Source: Brevundimonas sp. UBA4609 (GTDB lineage: Bacteria; Pseudomonadota; Alphaproteobacteria; Caulobacterales; Caulobacteraceae). Taken from it: a stretch of DNA of 9,025 nucleotides. The position numbers and the translations under genes were made by a program. Each line of letters starts with the position of its first letter. The stretch's first letter is position 1. The DNA lies in contig DGIZ01000012.1 in NCBI GenBank assembly GCA_002386585.1, positions 21,662 to 30,686 of the forward strand, read 5' to 3'. The notes below the pieces were generated by a model. The model ran no database searches and was not told the origin of the DNA. It was given only the letters and a program-made list of their open reading frames with translations. Shown here piece by piece: positions 1 through 5,991 of this stretch.

Positions 1-468
1 GGCGAGAACAAGGAGTTCGAGCGCCAGTATCTGGCCGGCGAACTGCAGCTGGAGTTCAACCCGCAGGGCACCCTGGCCGAGCGCATCCGTGCGGGCGGCG
101 CCGGCATCCCGGCCTTCTTCACCGCCACCGGCGTCGGCACCCTGGTGGCCGAGGGCAAGGAAGAGCGCGAGTTCGACGGCCGCCGCTACATCATGGAGAC
201 CGGCCTGATCGCCGACCTGTCCATCGTCAAGGCGTGGAAGGCCGATGAGCGCGGCAACCTCGTCTTCCGCAAGACGGCCCGCAACTTCAACCCGATGATG
301 GCGACCGCCGGCAAGGTGACGGTCGTCGAGGTGGAAGAGATCGTCCCCGTCGGCTCGCTGGATCCCGACCACATCCACACGCCGGGCGTCTATGTCGACC
401 GCCTGATCCAGACCGTGTCCGAAAAGCGCATCGAACAGCGCACCGTTCGTCAAAGGAGCGCCGCATAA
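1..468 (+). CDS. scoA: 3-oxoacid CoA-transferase subunit A (succinyl-CoA:3-ketoacid type), 3' part
   Basis: The reading frame is open from the first base to the TAA at 466-468, giving the last 155 residues. The true start lies outside the window. The visible protein carries the family stretch [20 protein letters not shown] followed by TATGVGT, and later [12 protein letters not shown], all typical of the alpha subunit of SCOT-type class I CoA-transferases. These enzymes move CoA from succinyl-CoA to acetoacetate or a related 3-oxoacid in the cytosol, in ketone-body or short-chain 3-oxoacid catabolism. The usual subunit is about 235 residues, so roughly 80 are missing. The stop codon shares one base with the next gene's ATG, so the two subunits are translationally coupled. 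A beta-ketoadipate CoA-transferase is a close alternative that cannot be excluded from this fragment. Confidence 0.9.
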   Translation, partial: GENKEFERQYLAGELQLEFNPQGTLAERIRAGGAGIPAFFTATGVGTLVAEGKEEREFDGRRYIMETGLIADLSIVKAWKADERGNLVFRKTARNFNPMMATAGKVTVVEVEEIVPVGSLDPDHIHTPGVYVDRLIQTVSEKRIEQRTVRQRSAA

Positions 469-1118
469 TGGCCCGCACTCGCGAACAACTGGCCGAACGC
501 GCCGCCAAGGAGCTGCAGGACGGCTTCTATGTGAACCTGGGCATCGGCATCCCGACCCTGGTGGCCAACTACATCCCGGACGGCATGGTCGTGACCCTGC
601 AGTCGGAGAACGGGATGCTGGGCATGGGCCCCTTCCCCTATGAGGGCGAGGAAGATCCCGACCTGATCAACGCCGGCAAGCAGACGATCACCGAAATCCC
701 CGAGAGCGCCTATTTCAGCTCCTCGGACAGCTTCGCCATGATCCGCGGCGGCCACATCAACCTGTCCATCCTGGGCGCCATGGAAGTGGCCCAGAACGGC
801 GACATCGCCAACTGGATGATCCCCGGCAAGCTGGTGAAGGGCATGGGCGGCGCGATGGACCTGGTCGCGGGCGTCAAGCGCGTGGTCGTGGTCATGGAGC
901 ACGCCAACAAGCACGGCCAGTCCAAGGTTTTGAAGGAATGTAGTCTGCCGTTGACCGGCACGGGGGTGGTCAGCCGCATCATCACCGACCTGGCGACCTT
1001 CGACGTCAAGCCGGACGGCTCGGGCCTCGAACTGATCGAACTGGCCGACGGCGTCACGCTGGACGAGGTCGCCGCCAAGACCGAGGCCGACTACACGGTG
1101 GCGGCGAACCTGGTCTGA
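468..1118 (+). CDS. scoB: 3-oxoacid CoA-transferase subunit B
   Basis: This is a complete gene of 216 residues, the normal size for the beta subunit. It pairs with the upstream alpha subunit to make the class I CoA-transferase. The catalytic motif SENGMLGMGP is visible at residues 46-55. Glu47 is the expected nucleophile that forms the glutamyl-CoA thioester. The N-terminal GIGIPTLVANYIP stretch (residues 25-37) and the later GGAMDLVAGVKRVVVVMEH are also typical of this family. The ATG at 468-470 is chosen because it overlaps the scoA stop as TAATG and has a strong Shine-Dalgarno AAAGGAG at 452-458, nine bases upstream. A hairpin terminator starts 24 bases after the stop, so scoB is the last gene of this unit. 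The precise acceptor (acetoacetate or 3-oxoadipate) is inferred, not shown. Confidence 0.93.
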   Translation: MARTREQLAERAAKELQDGFYVNLGIGIPTLVANYIPDGMVVTLQSENGMLGMGPFPYEGEEDPDLINAGKQTITEIPESAYFSSSDSFAMIRGGHINLSILGAMEVAQNGDIANWMIPGKLVKGMGGAMDLVAGVKRVVVVMEHANKHGQSKVLKECSLPLTGTGVVSRIITDLATFDVKPDGSGLELIELADGVTLDEVAAKTEADYTVAANLV

Positions 1119-1141
1119 GCCGCCCGCCCCGCCTGAAACGC

Positions 1142-1176
1142 AAAACCCCGGCGACCGCGAGGCCGCCGGGGTTTTT
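1142..1176. terminator. Bidirectional Rho-independent terminator
   Basis: A perfect 12-bp inverted repeat pairs 1142-1153 (AAAACCCCGGCG) with 1164-1175 around a 10-base loop. On the + strand the GC-rich stem is followed by TTTTT, which ends the scoAB transcript. The A-tract on the left arm gives TTTT on the - strand, so the same hairpin can stop the convergent importer operon coming from the right. The position between two converging gene ends fits this double role. Confidence 0.85.
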
Positions 1177-1183
1177 ACTTCTT

Positions 1184-1236
1184 CCTTCTCCCCTTGCGGG
1201 AGAAGGTGGGCGCCGAAGGCGCTCGGATGAGGGGTG
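1184..1236 (+). repeat. Intergenic palindromic repeat, arm 1
   Basis: This 53-bp element contains two consecutive hairpins. The first has a 9-bp stem (CCTTCTCCC at 1184-1192 with 1198-1206). The second has a 5-bp stem (GCGCC at 1210-1214 with 1218-1222) and a GAA loop. It ends in GGATGAGGGGTG. A copy in inverted orientation lies at 1299-1351, 62 bp away. I recognise this as resembling short dispersed intergenic repeats common in Caulobacterales and other alphaproteobacteria, but I cannot assign a family name. Confidence 0.8.
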
Positions 1237-1298
1237 AGGACGCCGCCTTTAGAGTTTCATCGACGCGTTGGCGCGCAAACTGGACGCCGGGGCGCAGA

Positions 1299-1351
1299 CA
1301 CCCCTCATCCGTCTCGCTCCGCGAGCCACCTTCTCCCACAAGGGGAGAAGG
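1299..1351 (-). repeat. Intergenic palindromic repeat, arm 2 (inverted copy)
   Basis: Read on the - strand, this is the same 53-bp element as 1184-1236. The outer hairpin is the same apart from one loop base, and so is the GGATGAGGGGTG tail. The inner hairpin (1313-1317 with 1321-1325) has a different sequence but the same stem length and loop size. The element begins four bases after the stop codon of the importer lipoprotein gene, so it forms the 3' end of that operon's transcript. It has no T-run of its own. Stabilising the mRNA end is a plausible role but an inference. Confidence 0.8.
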
Positions 1352-1355
1352 GTAT

Positions 1356-1988
1356 TTAGTCCCGCATCGCCTGGAAGCCCTGTTGGTCCGTCCACAGGAC
1401 GATCTGGCGGCTGGCCTCGGCGGTGGCGCGATCGAAGGCGGCGACGATGGCCGACTGGCGGTTCTCGCCCGCGCCCTCGCTGACCGAGATGCGATCCTCG
1501 GCCACGATCGAGCGGTCGCCCTGCCGGACCAGGCGCAGCAGCACCACGATGTTGACGTCCGGCACGGCGCCCCGCGCGGCGTAGGCGGCCTCGAACCGGC
1601 GCACGTCCACGCTCAGCAGCAGGCCGTCGCGCGTCAGAGGGCCGCTGCTCAGCACCGTGCAGGTTCCGCCGTCCAGGAAGGCGTTGCGCAGAGCTTCCTC
1701 AAACAGGGTCTCGGCCGGCGACACCCAGCGCGCGCCCTTGATGTAGGCCGCCTCCGCCCCGGTCACGGCCAGCAGGCGATCGCCGCGCGCCGCCTCGGGG
1801 AAGTCCACCCTGCGCATGGAGACATGGACGTCCGGGCAGGCCGAGGTCGCCCCCGTCCCGGCGAAGGCCGAGGCCCCGCCGAAGCGATACAGCTGGACCG
1901 GGTCCGGCGACGACAGCAGAGCGCAACCGGACAGGGCGCCGGACAGGGCGACCGACGCCGCCGCAATCATCAGTGTGGAACGGATCAC
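1356..1988 (-). CDS. ABC-type transport auxiliary lipoprotein (LinN/PqiC-like)
   Basis: The predicted protein has 210 residues. It starts with a lipoprotein signal: Arg3, a hydrophobic stretch at residues 5-19, then the lipobox LSGC with the lipidated cysteine at 22. The mature part includes RLLAVTGAEAAYIKGARWVS and PAETLFEEALRNAF, typical of the auxiliary lipoproteins encoded beside Mla/Mce-type importers (DUF330/PqiC/LinN family). It would sit on the outer membrane, facing the periplasm, as partner of the MCE protein. The start is GTG at 1988-1986, overlapping the mlaD stop as GTGA. A later ATG (Met7) would leave the signal peptide without a positive charge, so GTG is preferred. This is the last gene of the operon. 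The substrate is unknown. Confidence 0.85.
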   Translation of the reverse strand: MIRSTLMIAAASVALSGALSGCALLSSPDPVQLYRFGGASAFAGTGATSACPDVHVSMRRVDFPEAARGDRLLAVTGAEAAYIKGARWVSPAETLFEEALRNAFLDGGTCTVLSSGPLTRDGLLLSVDVRRFEAAYAARGAVPDVNIVVLLRLVRQGDRSIVAEDRISVSEGAGENRQSAIVAAFDRATAEASRQIVLWTDQQGFQAMRD

Positions 1989-2923
1989 GGCTGCACCTCG
2001 ATTTCCTTGGACGGCGCCTTGGCGATGAAGTCGCGCGGGCTTTCGCGGACATTGTCGATCAGCGACTGCAGCGAGCGCGTCGCCCGATCCAGCTGGCGGA
2101 TGGTGTCGTTCAACTGCGGCACCGTCTGCGTGCCGAAGTCGCCCAGCGGACCTTCCAGGCCGCTGGCCGAGCGGTTGATCGAGGCGATGGCCGCCTGGGC
2201 CTCCTCAGTCGCCTTATTGATGTTGGCGATGGCCTGCCTGCCGTCGGTGTCGACCATCTGGCGCGCGCTGGCGCCCAGAGCCTGATATTCGCCGACAGCG
2301 GCGTTGGCCTTGGTGATCGTCTCTTCCAGCTGCTGGAACATGCCCTTGCGGGCTTCCAGTTCGGCGGTCAGGGCCTCGACGTTCTTCACGCTGGTCGAGA
2401 AGCTTCGGATGTTGTCGTCCGACATGACGCGGTTGATGCGGTTCAGCGCGTCCACCGTCTGCGCCAACACCGTGCCCGATCCGCTCAGAAGCTCGGCGAT
2501 GGGGCTGGGCTGGCTCTGGATCACCGGCACGACGTTTTCGGGATACTGCGTCTTCAGCAGAGCGCTATTGGGGTCGCCCGCCGTGATCTGGATGTAGTTC
2601 AGGCCCGTGATGCCCTGCGGCTCCAACTGCGCCCGCGACGTCACCCGCACCGGCGTCGTGCCGTTCAGGCGCACGCGGGCGATGACCTGATCCGCCTTCT
2701 TGGGATCCAGGTTCAGATCAGTGACCTCGCCGACGCGAATGCCGTTGAAATGGACTTCTCCGCCTTCGGACAGGCCGCGCACGGGTCCGTAGAAGACGAT
2801 GTCATAGACATCGTAGTCCTTGTTGAACTGCAGCCGCGCCAGCCAGATCGTGAACACGGCCAGGGCCACCAGAAGGGCGACGGTGGCGATGCCGACGGCG
2901 GCGTAATGAGCGTCTCTTTCCAT
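1985..2923 (-). CDS. mlaD: MlaD/LinM-like MCE-domain periplasmic lipid-binding protein
   Basis: The protein has 312 residues. One N-terminal membrane anchor (about residues 8-30, rich in V/L/A/I) is followed by a single MCE domain at about residues 38-117. The domain has the family pattern GPVRGLSEGGEVHFNGIRVG at 46-65 and QGITGLNYIQI at 103-113. The rest (about 145-295) is long, polar and helical with many Ala, Gln and Glu, and is probably coiled coil. MCE proteins form hexameric rings in the periplasm that carry lipids between the permease and the outer membrane. The start ATG at 2923-2921 has GAGGAGG upstream at 2934-2940, overlapping the end of mlaF. The protein is longer than E. coli MlaD (about 183 residues) because of the helical tail, as is usual for the LinM/alphaproteobacterial type. 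Confidence 0.92.
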   Translation of the reverse strand: MERDAHYAAVGIATVALLVALAVFTIWLARLQFNKDYDVYDIVFYGPVRGLSEGGEVHFNGIRVGEVTDLNLDPKKADQVIARVRLNGTTPVRVTSRAQLEPQGITGLNYIQITAGDPNSALLKTQYPENVVPVIQSQPSPIAELLSGSGTVLAQTVDALNRINRVMSDDNIRSFSTSVKNVEALTAELEARKGMFQQLEETITKANAAVGEYQALGASARQMVDTDGRQAIANINKATEEAQAAIASINRSASGLEGPLGDFGTQTVPQLNDTIRQLDRATRSLQSLIDNVRESPRDFIAKAPSKEIEVQP

Positions 2924-2938
2924 CGTTTCGCGCCCTCC

Positions 2939-3733
2939 TCAGGCCGCGGTCTTGTGGGCGGCGCGTCCGCGCGGCCCCAGGAAGTATTCCTTGATCCAGG
3001 GGTGGTCCGAGCGTTCCAGCTCAGCGACCGGCGCCTTGGCCACCACATGCTTGTCCGCCAGGACGGCCACCTCGTCACAGATGGCGTAAAGGCTGTCGAG
3101 GTCGTGGGTGATCATGAAGACGGTCAGCCCCAGGTCATCCGAAAGCTGGCGGATCAGATCGTCGAACGCCGCCGCCCCGATGGGGTCCAGCCCCGCTGTC
3201 GGCTCGTCCAGGAAAACCAGTTCGGGGTCCAGCGCCAGGGCGCGGGCCAGGCCGACGCGCTTGCGCATCCCGCCCGACAGCTCCGCCGGCTTCAGATAGA
3301 GGGCCTCGGGCTTCAGACCGACCATGGCCACCTTCATCTCCGCCAGTTCGCGGATCGTGCTCTTGGGCAGTTTCGTGTGCTCGACCAGGGGCGAGGCGAC
3401 ATTGTCCAGCACCGTCAGGGCGGAGAACAGGGCCCCCTGCTGGAACAGCACCCCGGTGCGGCGCTCGACGGCGGCCGCCTCTTCCTTGGTCATGGCGCTG
3501 CGGTCCTGGCCGAACAGGCGCACCTCCCCGCCCTCCGGCTCCTTCAGGCCGATGATGGAGTTCAACAGCACCGTCTTGCCGGTGCCGGAGCCGCCGACGA
3601 CGCCCAGCACCTCGCCGCGCATCACGTCCAGGTCGAGGTCCTGATGGATGACCCGGTCGCCGAACTGGCTGAGCAGGCCCCGCACCTGGATCAGGGCCTC
3701 GCCGTCGTCGGGTTTGCGCGTCTCGCCCGTCAT
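2939..3733 (-). CDS. mlaF: MlaF/LinL-like lipid ABC transporter ATP-binding protein
   Basis: This 264-residue cytoplasmic ATPase drives the importer. All ABC motifs are present: Walker A GGSGTGKT at 47-54, Q-loop around FQQG at 97-100, signature LSGGMRKRVGLARAL at 152-166, Walker B LVFLDEP at 172-178 with catalytic Glu177, and the switch histidine 210 in MITHDLDSL. LSGGMRKRV is characteristic of the Mla/Mce-linked ATPases. The ATG at 3733-3731 overlaps the mlaE stop as ATGA. The same frame stays open upstream as far as 4399, but that part is antisense-like Arg/Gly-rich translation over mlaE and is not part of the gene. The stop is 15 bases before mlaD and lies next to its ribosome-binding site. 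Confidence 0.95.
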   Translation of the reverse strand: MTGETRKPDDGEALIQVRGLLSQFGDRVIHQDLDLDVMRGEVLGVVGGSGTGKTVLLNSIIGLKEPEGGEVRLFGQDRSAMTKEEAAAVERRTGVLFQQGALFSALTVLDNVASPLVEHTKLPKSTIRELAEMKVAMVGLKPEALYLKPAELSGGMRKRVGLARALALDPELVFLDEPTAGLDPIGAAAFDDLIRQLSDDLGLTVFMITHDLDSLYAICDEVAVLADKHVVAKAPVAELERSDHPWIKEYFLGPRGRAAHKTAA

Positions 3734-4848
3734 ATGTTCAGCTCGATGAAGATCAGGGCGAAGACGGCGTCCAGCAGGATGATGGCGAAGATGGCCTGCA
3801 CCACCGCCGCCGTCACCCGACGGCCCAGGCTCTCGACGTCGCCCGCCACGGCCATGCCCTGACGACAGCCGATGGCTGCGACCACCAGGGCGAAGACCGG
3901 CGCCTTGATCAGGCCCACCATCATGTGGGTCGGCATGTAGCCGTCCTCGACCAGCCGCTGGAAGAAGAAGACGGGGCCCAGGTTCAGCTGGCTCCACGAC
4001 ACCATGACCCCGCCCAGCAACCCGCCCACCATGGCCAGGAAGGTCAGCAGGGGCAGCATGACCAGAAGCGCCGCCAGACGCGGGATCACCAGGGCCTGGA
4101 ACGGATCGACGCCCATCACCCGCATGGCGTCCACCTCCTGCGTCATGCGCATGGAGCCGATCTCGGCGGCGAAGGACGAGGCCGAGCGGCCCGCCAGCAG
4201 AACGGCCGTGATCACCACCGCGAACTCGCGGAAGACGGCCACGCCGATCAACTGCACGGAGAACACCCCCGCCCCGAACTGGGTCAGCAGGTCCACGCCG
4301 ATGAAGGCCACCACGGCGCCGATGAAGAAGTTGGTCACCACCACGATCGGGATGGCGTCCAGGCCGGTGCGCTCGGCCTGGCTGAACCAGGCGGCCCAAC
4401 GGATGCGGCCGGGGTTCCTCAGGGCCGTCACCACGGCGGCCATCAACCGGCCCAGGAAAGCCAGGGACAGCATGGCCTCGGCGCCGAAATCATAGACCCC
4501 GCGCCCGACCTTGGCGAAGCCGCGCGTCATCGAGGCCGAACGGCGCGGCGGCTCGGCCGTCATGCAGTCGAGCTTGGCCACCATGCGGTAAAGACGCCCC
4601 GCCTCGGGCCGGGCCGACCAGGCGGTTTCGGGAATGGGACGGCTCATCGCCTGAGCCACGGCCAGGGCGCCGGCGGTGTCAAAGCGGCCCAGGTCGTCCA
4701 GATCAAGCGCCGTCACCGGCCGGCCGTCCAGCTCGGTCTTCAGCCGATCGCCCAGGCGGCCCACGGACACCGTCGACCAGTCACCGGCCAGTCGCAGTCG
4801 CGCCTGGCCGTCCTGATGCTCGTCAATCTGGAAGTCCGCCCGATTCAT
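3730..4848 (-). CDS. mlaE: MlaE/LinK-like permease with fused N-terminal STAS (MlaB-like) domain
   Basis: The protein has 372 residues, against about 260 for E. coli MlaE. The extra N-terminal part (about 5-95) reads as a STAS domain, with the conserved DTAG at 57-60 corresponding to the region of MlaB that contacts the ATPase. The permease follows from about residue 120. It has hydrophobic segments near 165-187, 200-219, 255-285, 310-327 and 347-369, and the family signature AGRSASSFAAEIGSMRMTQE from 219. It forms the inner-membrane channel of the importer. It is the first gene of the operon, with a promoter-like sequence 40-70 bases upstream. The ATG at 4848-4846 has only a weak Shine-Dalgarno (GGAC about seven bases upstream). 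The gene overlaps mlaF by four bases. Confidence 0.93.
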   Translation of the reverse strand: MNRADFQIDEHQDGQARLRLAGDWSTVSVGRLGDRLKTELDGRPVTALDLDDLGRFDTAGALAVAQAMSRPIPETAWSARPEAGRLYRMVAKLDCMTAEPPRRSASMTRGFAKVGRGVYDFGAEAMLSLAFLGRLMAAVVTALRNPGRIRWAAWFSQAERTGLDAIPIVVVTNFFIGAVVAFIGVDLLTQFGAGVFSVQLIGVAVFREFAVVITAVLLAGRSASSFAAEIGSMRMTQEVDAMRVMGVDPFQALVIPRLAALLVMLPLLTFLAMVGGLLGGVMVSWSQLNLGPVFFFQRLVEDGYMPTHMMVGLIKAPVFALVVAAIGCRQGMAVAGDVESLGRRVTAAVVQAIFAIILLDAVFALIFIELNI

Positions 4849-4889
4849 GAGTCCGACACTGACACAGGCCCGCCTGCACGCATACGGCG

Positions 4890-4919
4890 GTTAAAGCTAT
4901 GCTTTTCGCGCCGCGTCAA
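4890..4919 (-). promoter_or_regulatory. Housekeeping-sigma promoter of the importer operon
   Basis: On the - strand TTGACGC (4919-4913) is followed after 15 bases by GCTTTAAC (4897-4890). This closely matches the Caulobacter sigma-73 consensus as I recall it (TTGACGS, spacer about 10-14, GCTANAWC), with one mismatch in the -10 element and a spacer one base longer. Transcription would begin near 4883, leaving a leader of about 35 bases before mlaE. The 195-base gap 4849-5043 holds this promoter; elsewhere in it I see only weak, imperfect stem-loops after flgL and no convincing terminator. Confidence 0.6.
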
Positions 4920-5043
4920 CGACGGATGACAAACCTCGATCTCTTCCGGCTTTGCTGGGCGCAAGCCAAGCCCTCCCGTCACGGCGCAGCTTTGTGAACG
5001 TCGTCGGGCGATTTTCGTTCAGCGCCGCCGGAAGGCGAAAGAC

Positions 5044-5991
5044 CTATCTCAGATAGTCCAGCAGGGAGACCTGCCGCAGCTGGCTGATCACCTGGGCCGA
5101 CGCCTGCAGGGCGATCTGGGCCATCTCCAGTTCGACCACCGCCTCAGCCATGTTGGCGTCGGTCTTGCCGGCCAGAATGGTGTCCACGGAGATCTTCCGC
5201 GTCTCCTGGGATTCCAGCAGGCGATCCACGCGGTTTTGCATCCCGCCGTTGGCGGCCTGCAGCTCCACCATGCCCTTGGCCGCCGCTTGGAAACGACCCA
5301 TCTGCGTGGTCAGGAAGGCCTTCTGGGCGTCCGTCATCTGCCCCTCCAGCGGCGCCGCCTCATGCGCCAGCTGGATGTCGCGGAAGATGGCGAACAGCTC
5401 CGTTCCCATGGCGTCCGCCAGGAAGCCCGTGTCCATCGATACGTTCTCGTCCAGCCAGGACGACTGCTTCAGCTGATCGTTGCGGAAGGCCGCCCCTTCG
5501 TCAGGCAGGGCCGCCAGCTTGGCCATCATGGTCGCGCCCGGCTGGCCGGGAATCTCGGGCAGGTCCACCGGCGCGCGGTCGATGACGCCGCCGCCGAACA
5601 GATACTTGCCCTGATGCTTCATGTTCAGCCCGTCCTGGGCCTCGGCGAACAGGCTTTCCAGCGAGCCCATCAGCGCATCCATCCGCCCGGCGGCGATGGC
5701 GTCGGCGATTGCCTGGCGCGCGGCGGTCGCGGCGTCGGCGACGCGCTCCATGGCCAGGTCCTGGGTCTCCAGCCGGGCGGCGACGGCCTTGTTGGTGTCG
5801 ATGAAGGTCTGAATGCGGGTCTGGCTGGACTTCAGCGCGCTGACCGTCTCCGAACCGCGCCCGAAGCCCACCAGATCGGTGGCGTTCTTCTGCGTGTTGA
5901 CCTTCTTCTGGGCGGCGTCGGCCCGCGACTGGGCCGCCATCAGATCCAGCAGGGCCGACTGATAGTTTCCGTAGGTCGAAACGCGGGTCAT
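5044..5991 (-). CDS. flgL: Flagellar hook-filament junction protein FlgL (HAP3)
   Basis: The protein has 315 residues. The N-terminal part MTRVSTYGNYQSALLDLMAA and the C-terminal part (about 277-315, ending LRQVSLLDYLR) are the paired helical D0/D1 segments of the flagellin/HAP3 family. GKYLFGGG at 128-135 is the characteristic motif after the N-terminal helices. FlgL is exported by the flagellar type III system and joins the hook-associated FlgK ring to the flagellin filament. It is too divergent in the middle, and too closely tied to flgK, to be a flagellin itself. The ATG at 5991-5989 overlaps the flgK stop as ATGA, so translation is coupled, with a GGGA-type ribosome site inside flgK. It is the last gene of this transcript. 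Confidence 0.9.
   Translation of the reverse strand: MTRVSTYGNYQSALLDLMAAQSRADAAQKKVNTQKNATDLVGFGRGSETVSALKSSQTRIQTFIDTNKAVAARLETQDLAMERVADAATAARQAIADAIAAGRMDALMGSLESLFAEAQDGLNMKHQGKYLFGGGVIDRAPVDLPEIPGQPGATMMAKLAALPDEGAAFRNDQLKQSSWLDENVSMDTGFLADAMGTELFAIFRDIQLAHEAAPLEGQMTDAQKAFLTTQMGRFQAAAKGMVELQAANGGMQNRVDRLLESQETRKISVDTILAGKTDANMAEAVVELEMAQIALQASAQVISQLRQVSLLDYLR

Noticed and set aside
1184..1351. Inverted repeats as the ends of an insertion sequence or a CRISPR unit
   Set aside because: Only 62 bases lie between the copies, with no transposase frame, no target duplication that I can see, and only two copies in opposite orientation.
1194..2285. 363-codon + strand open frame starting in the intergenic repeat
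   Set aside because: It begins inside a palindromic repeat and then runs antisense to the lipoprotein and mlaD genes. No family pattern is visible.
1973..3862. 629-codon + strand open frame across the importer operon
   Set aside because: It lies antisense to mlaD and mlaF, which have clear domain motifs. Its translation is rich in His, Arg, Gln and Asp with no domain, as expected of a shadow frame in GC-rich DNA.
3734..4399. 222-codon N-terminal extension in frame with mlaF
   Set aside because: The extension reads across mlaE in another frame and is Gly/Arg-rich. The ATG at 3733 overlaps the mlaE stop as ATGA and begins a normal-length ATPase.
4960..5043. Hairpin-like sequence after flgL as a terminator
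   Set aside because: Only short, imperfect stems are visible (for example a bulged GGCTTTGC/GCAAGCC pair) and none is followed by a T-run on the - strand.
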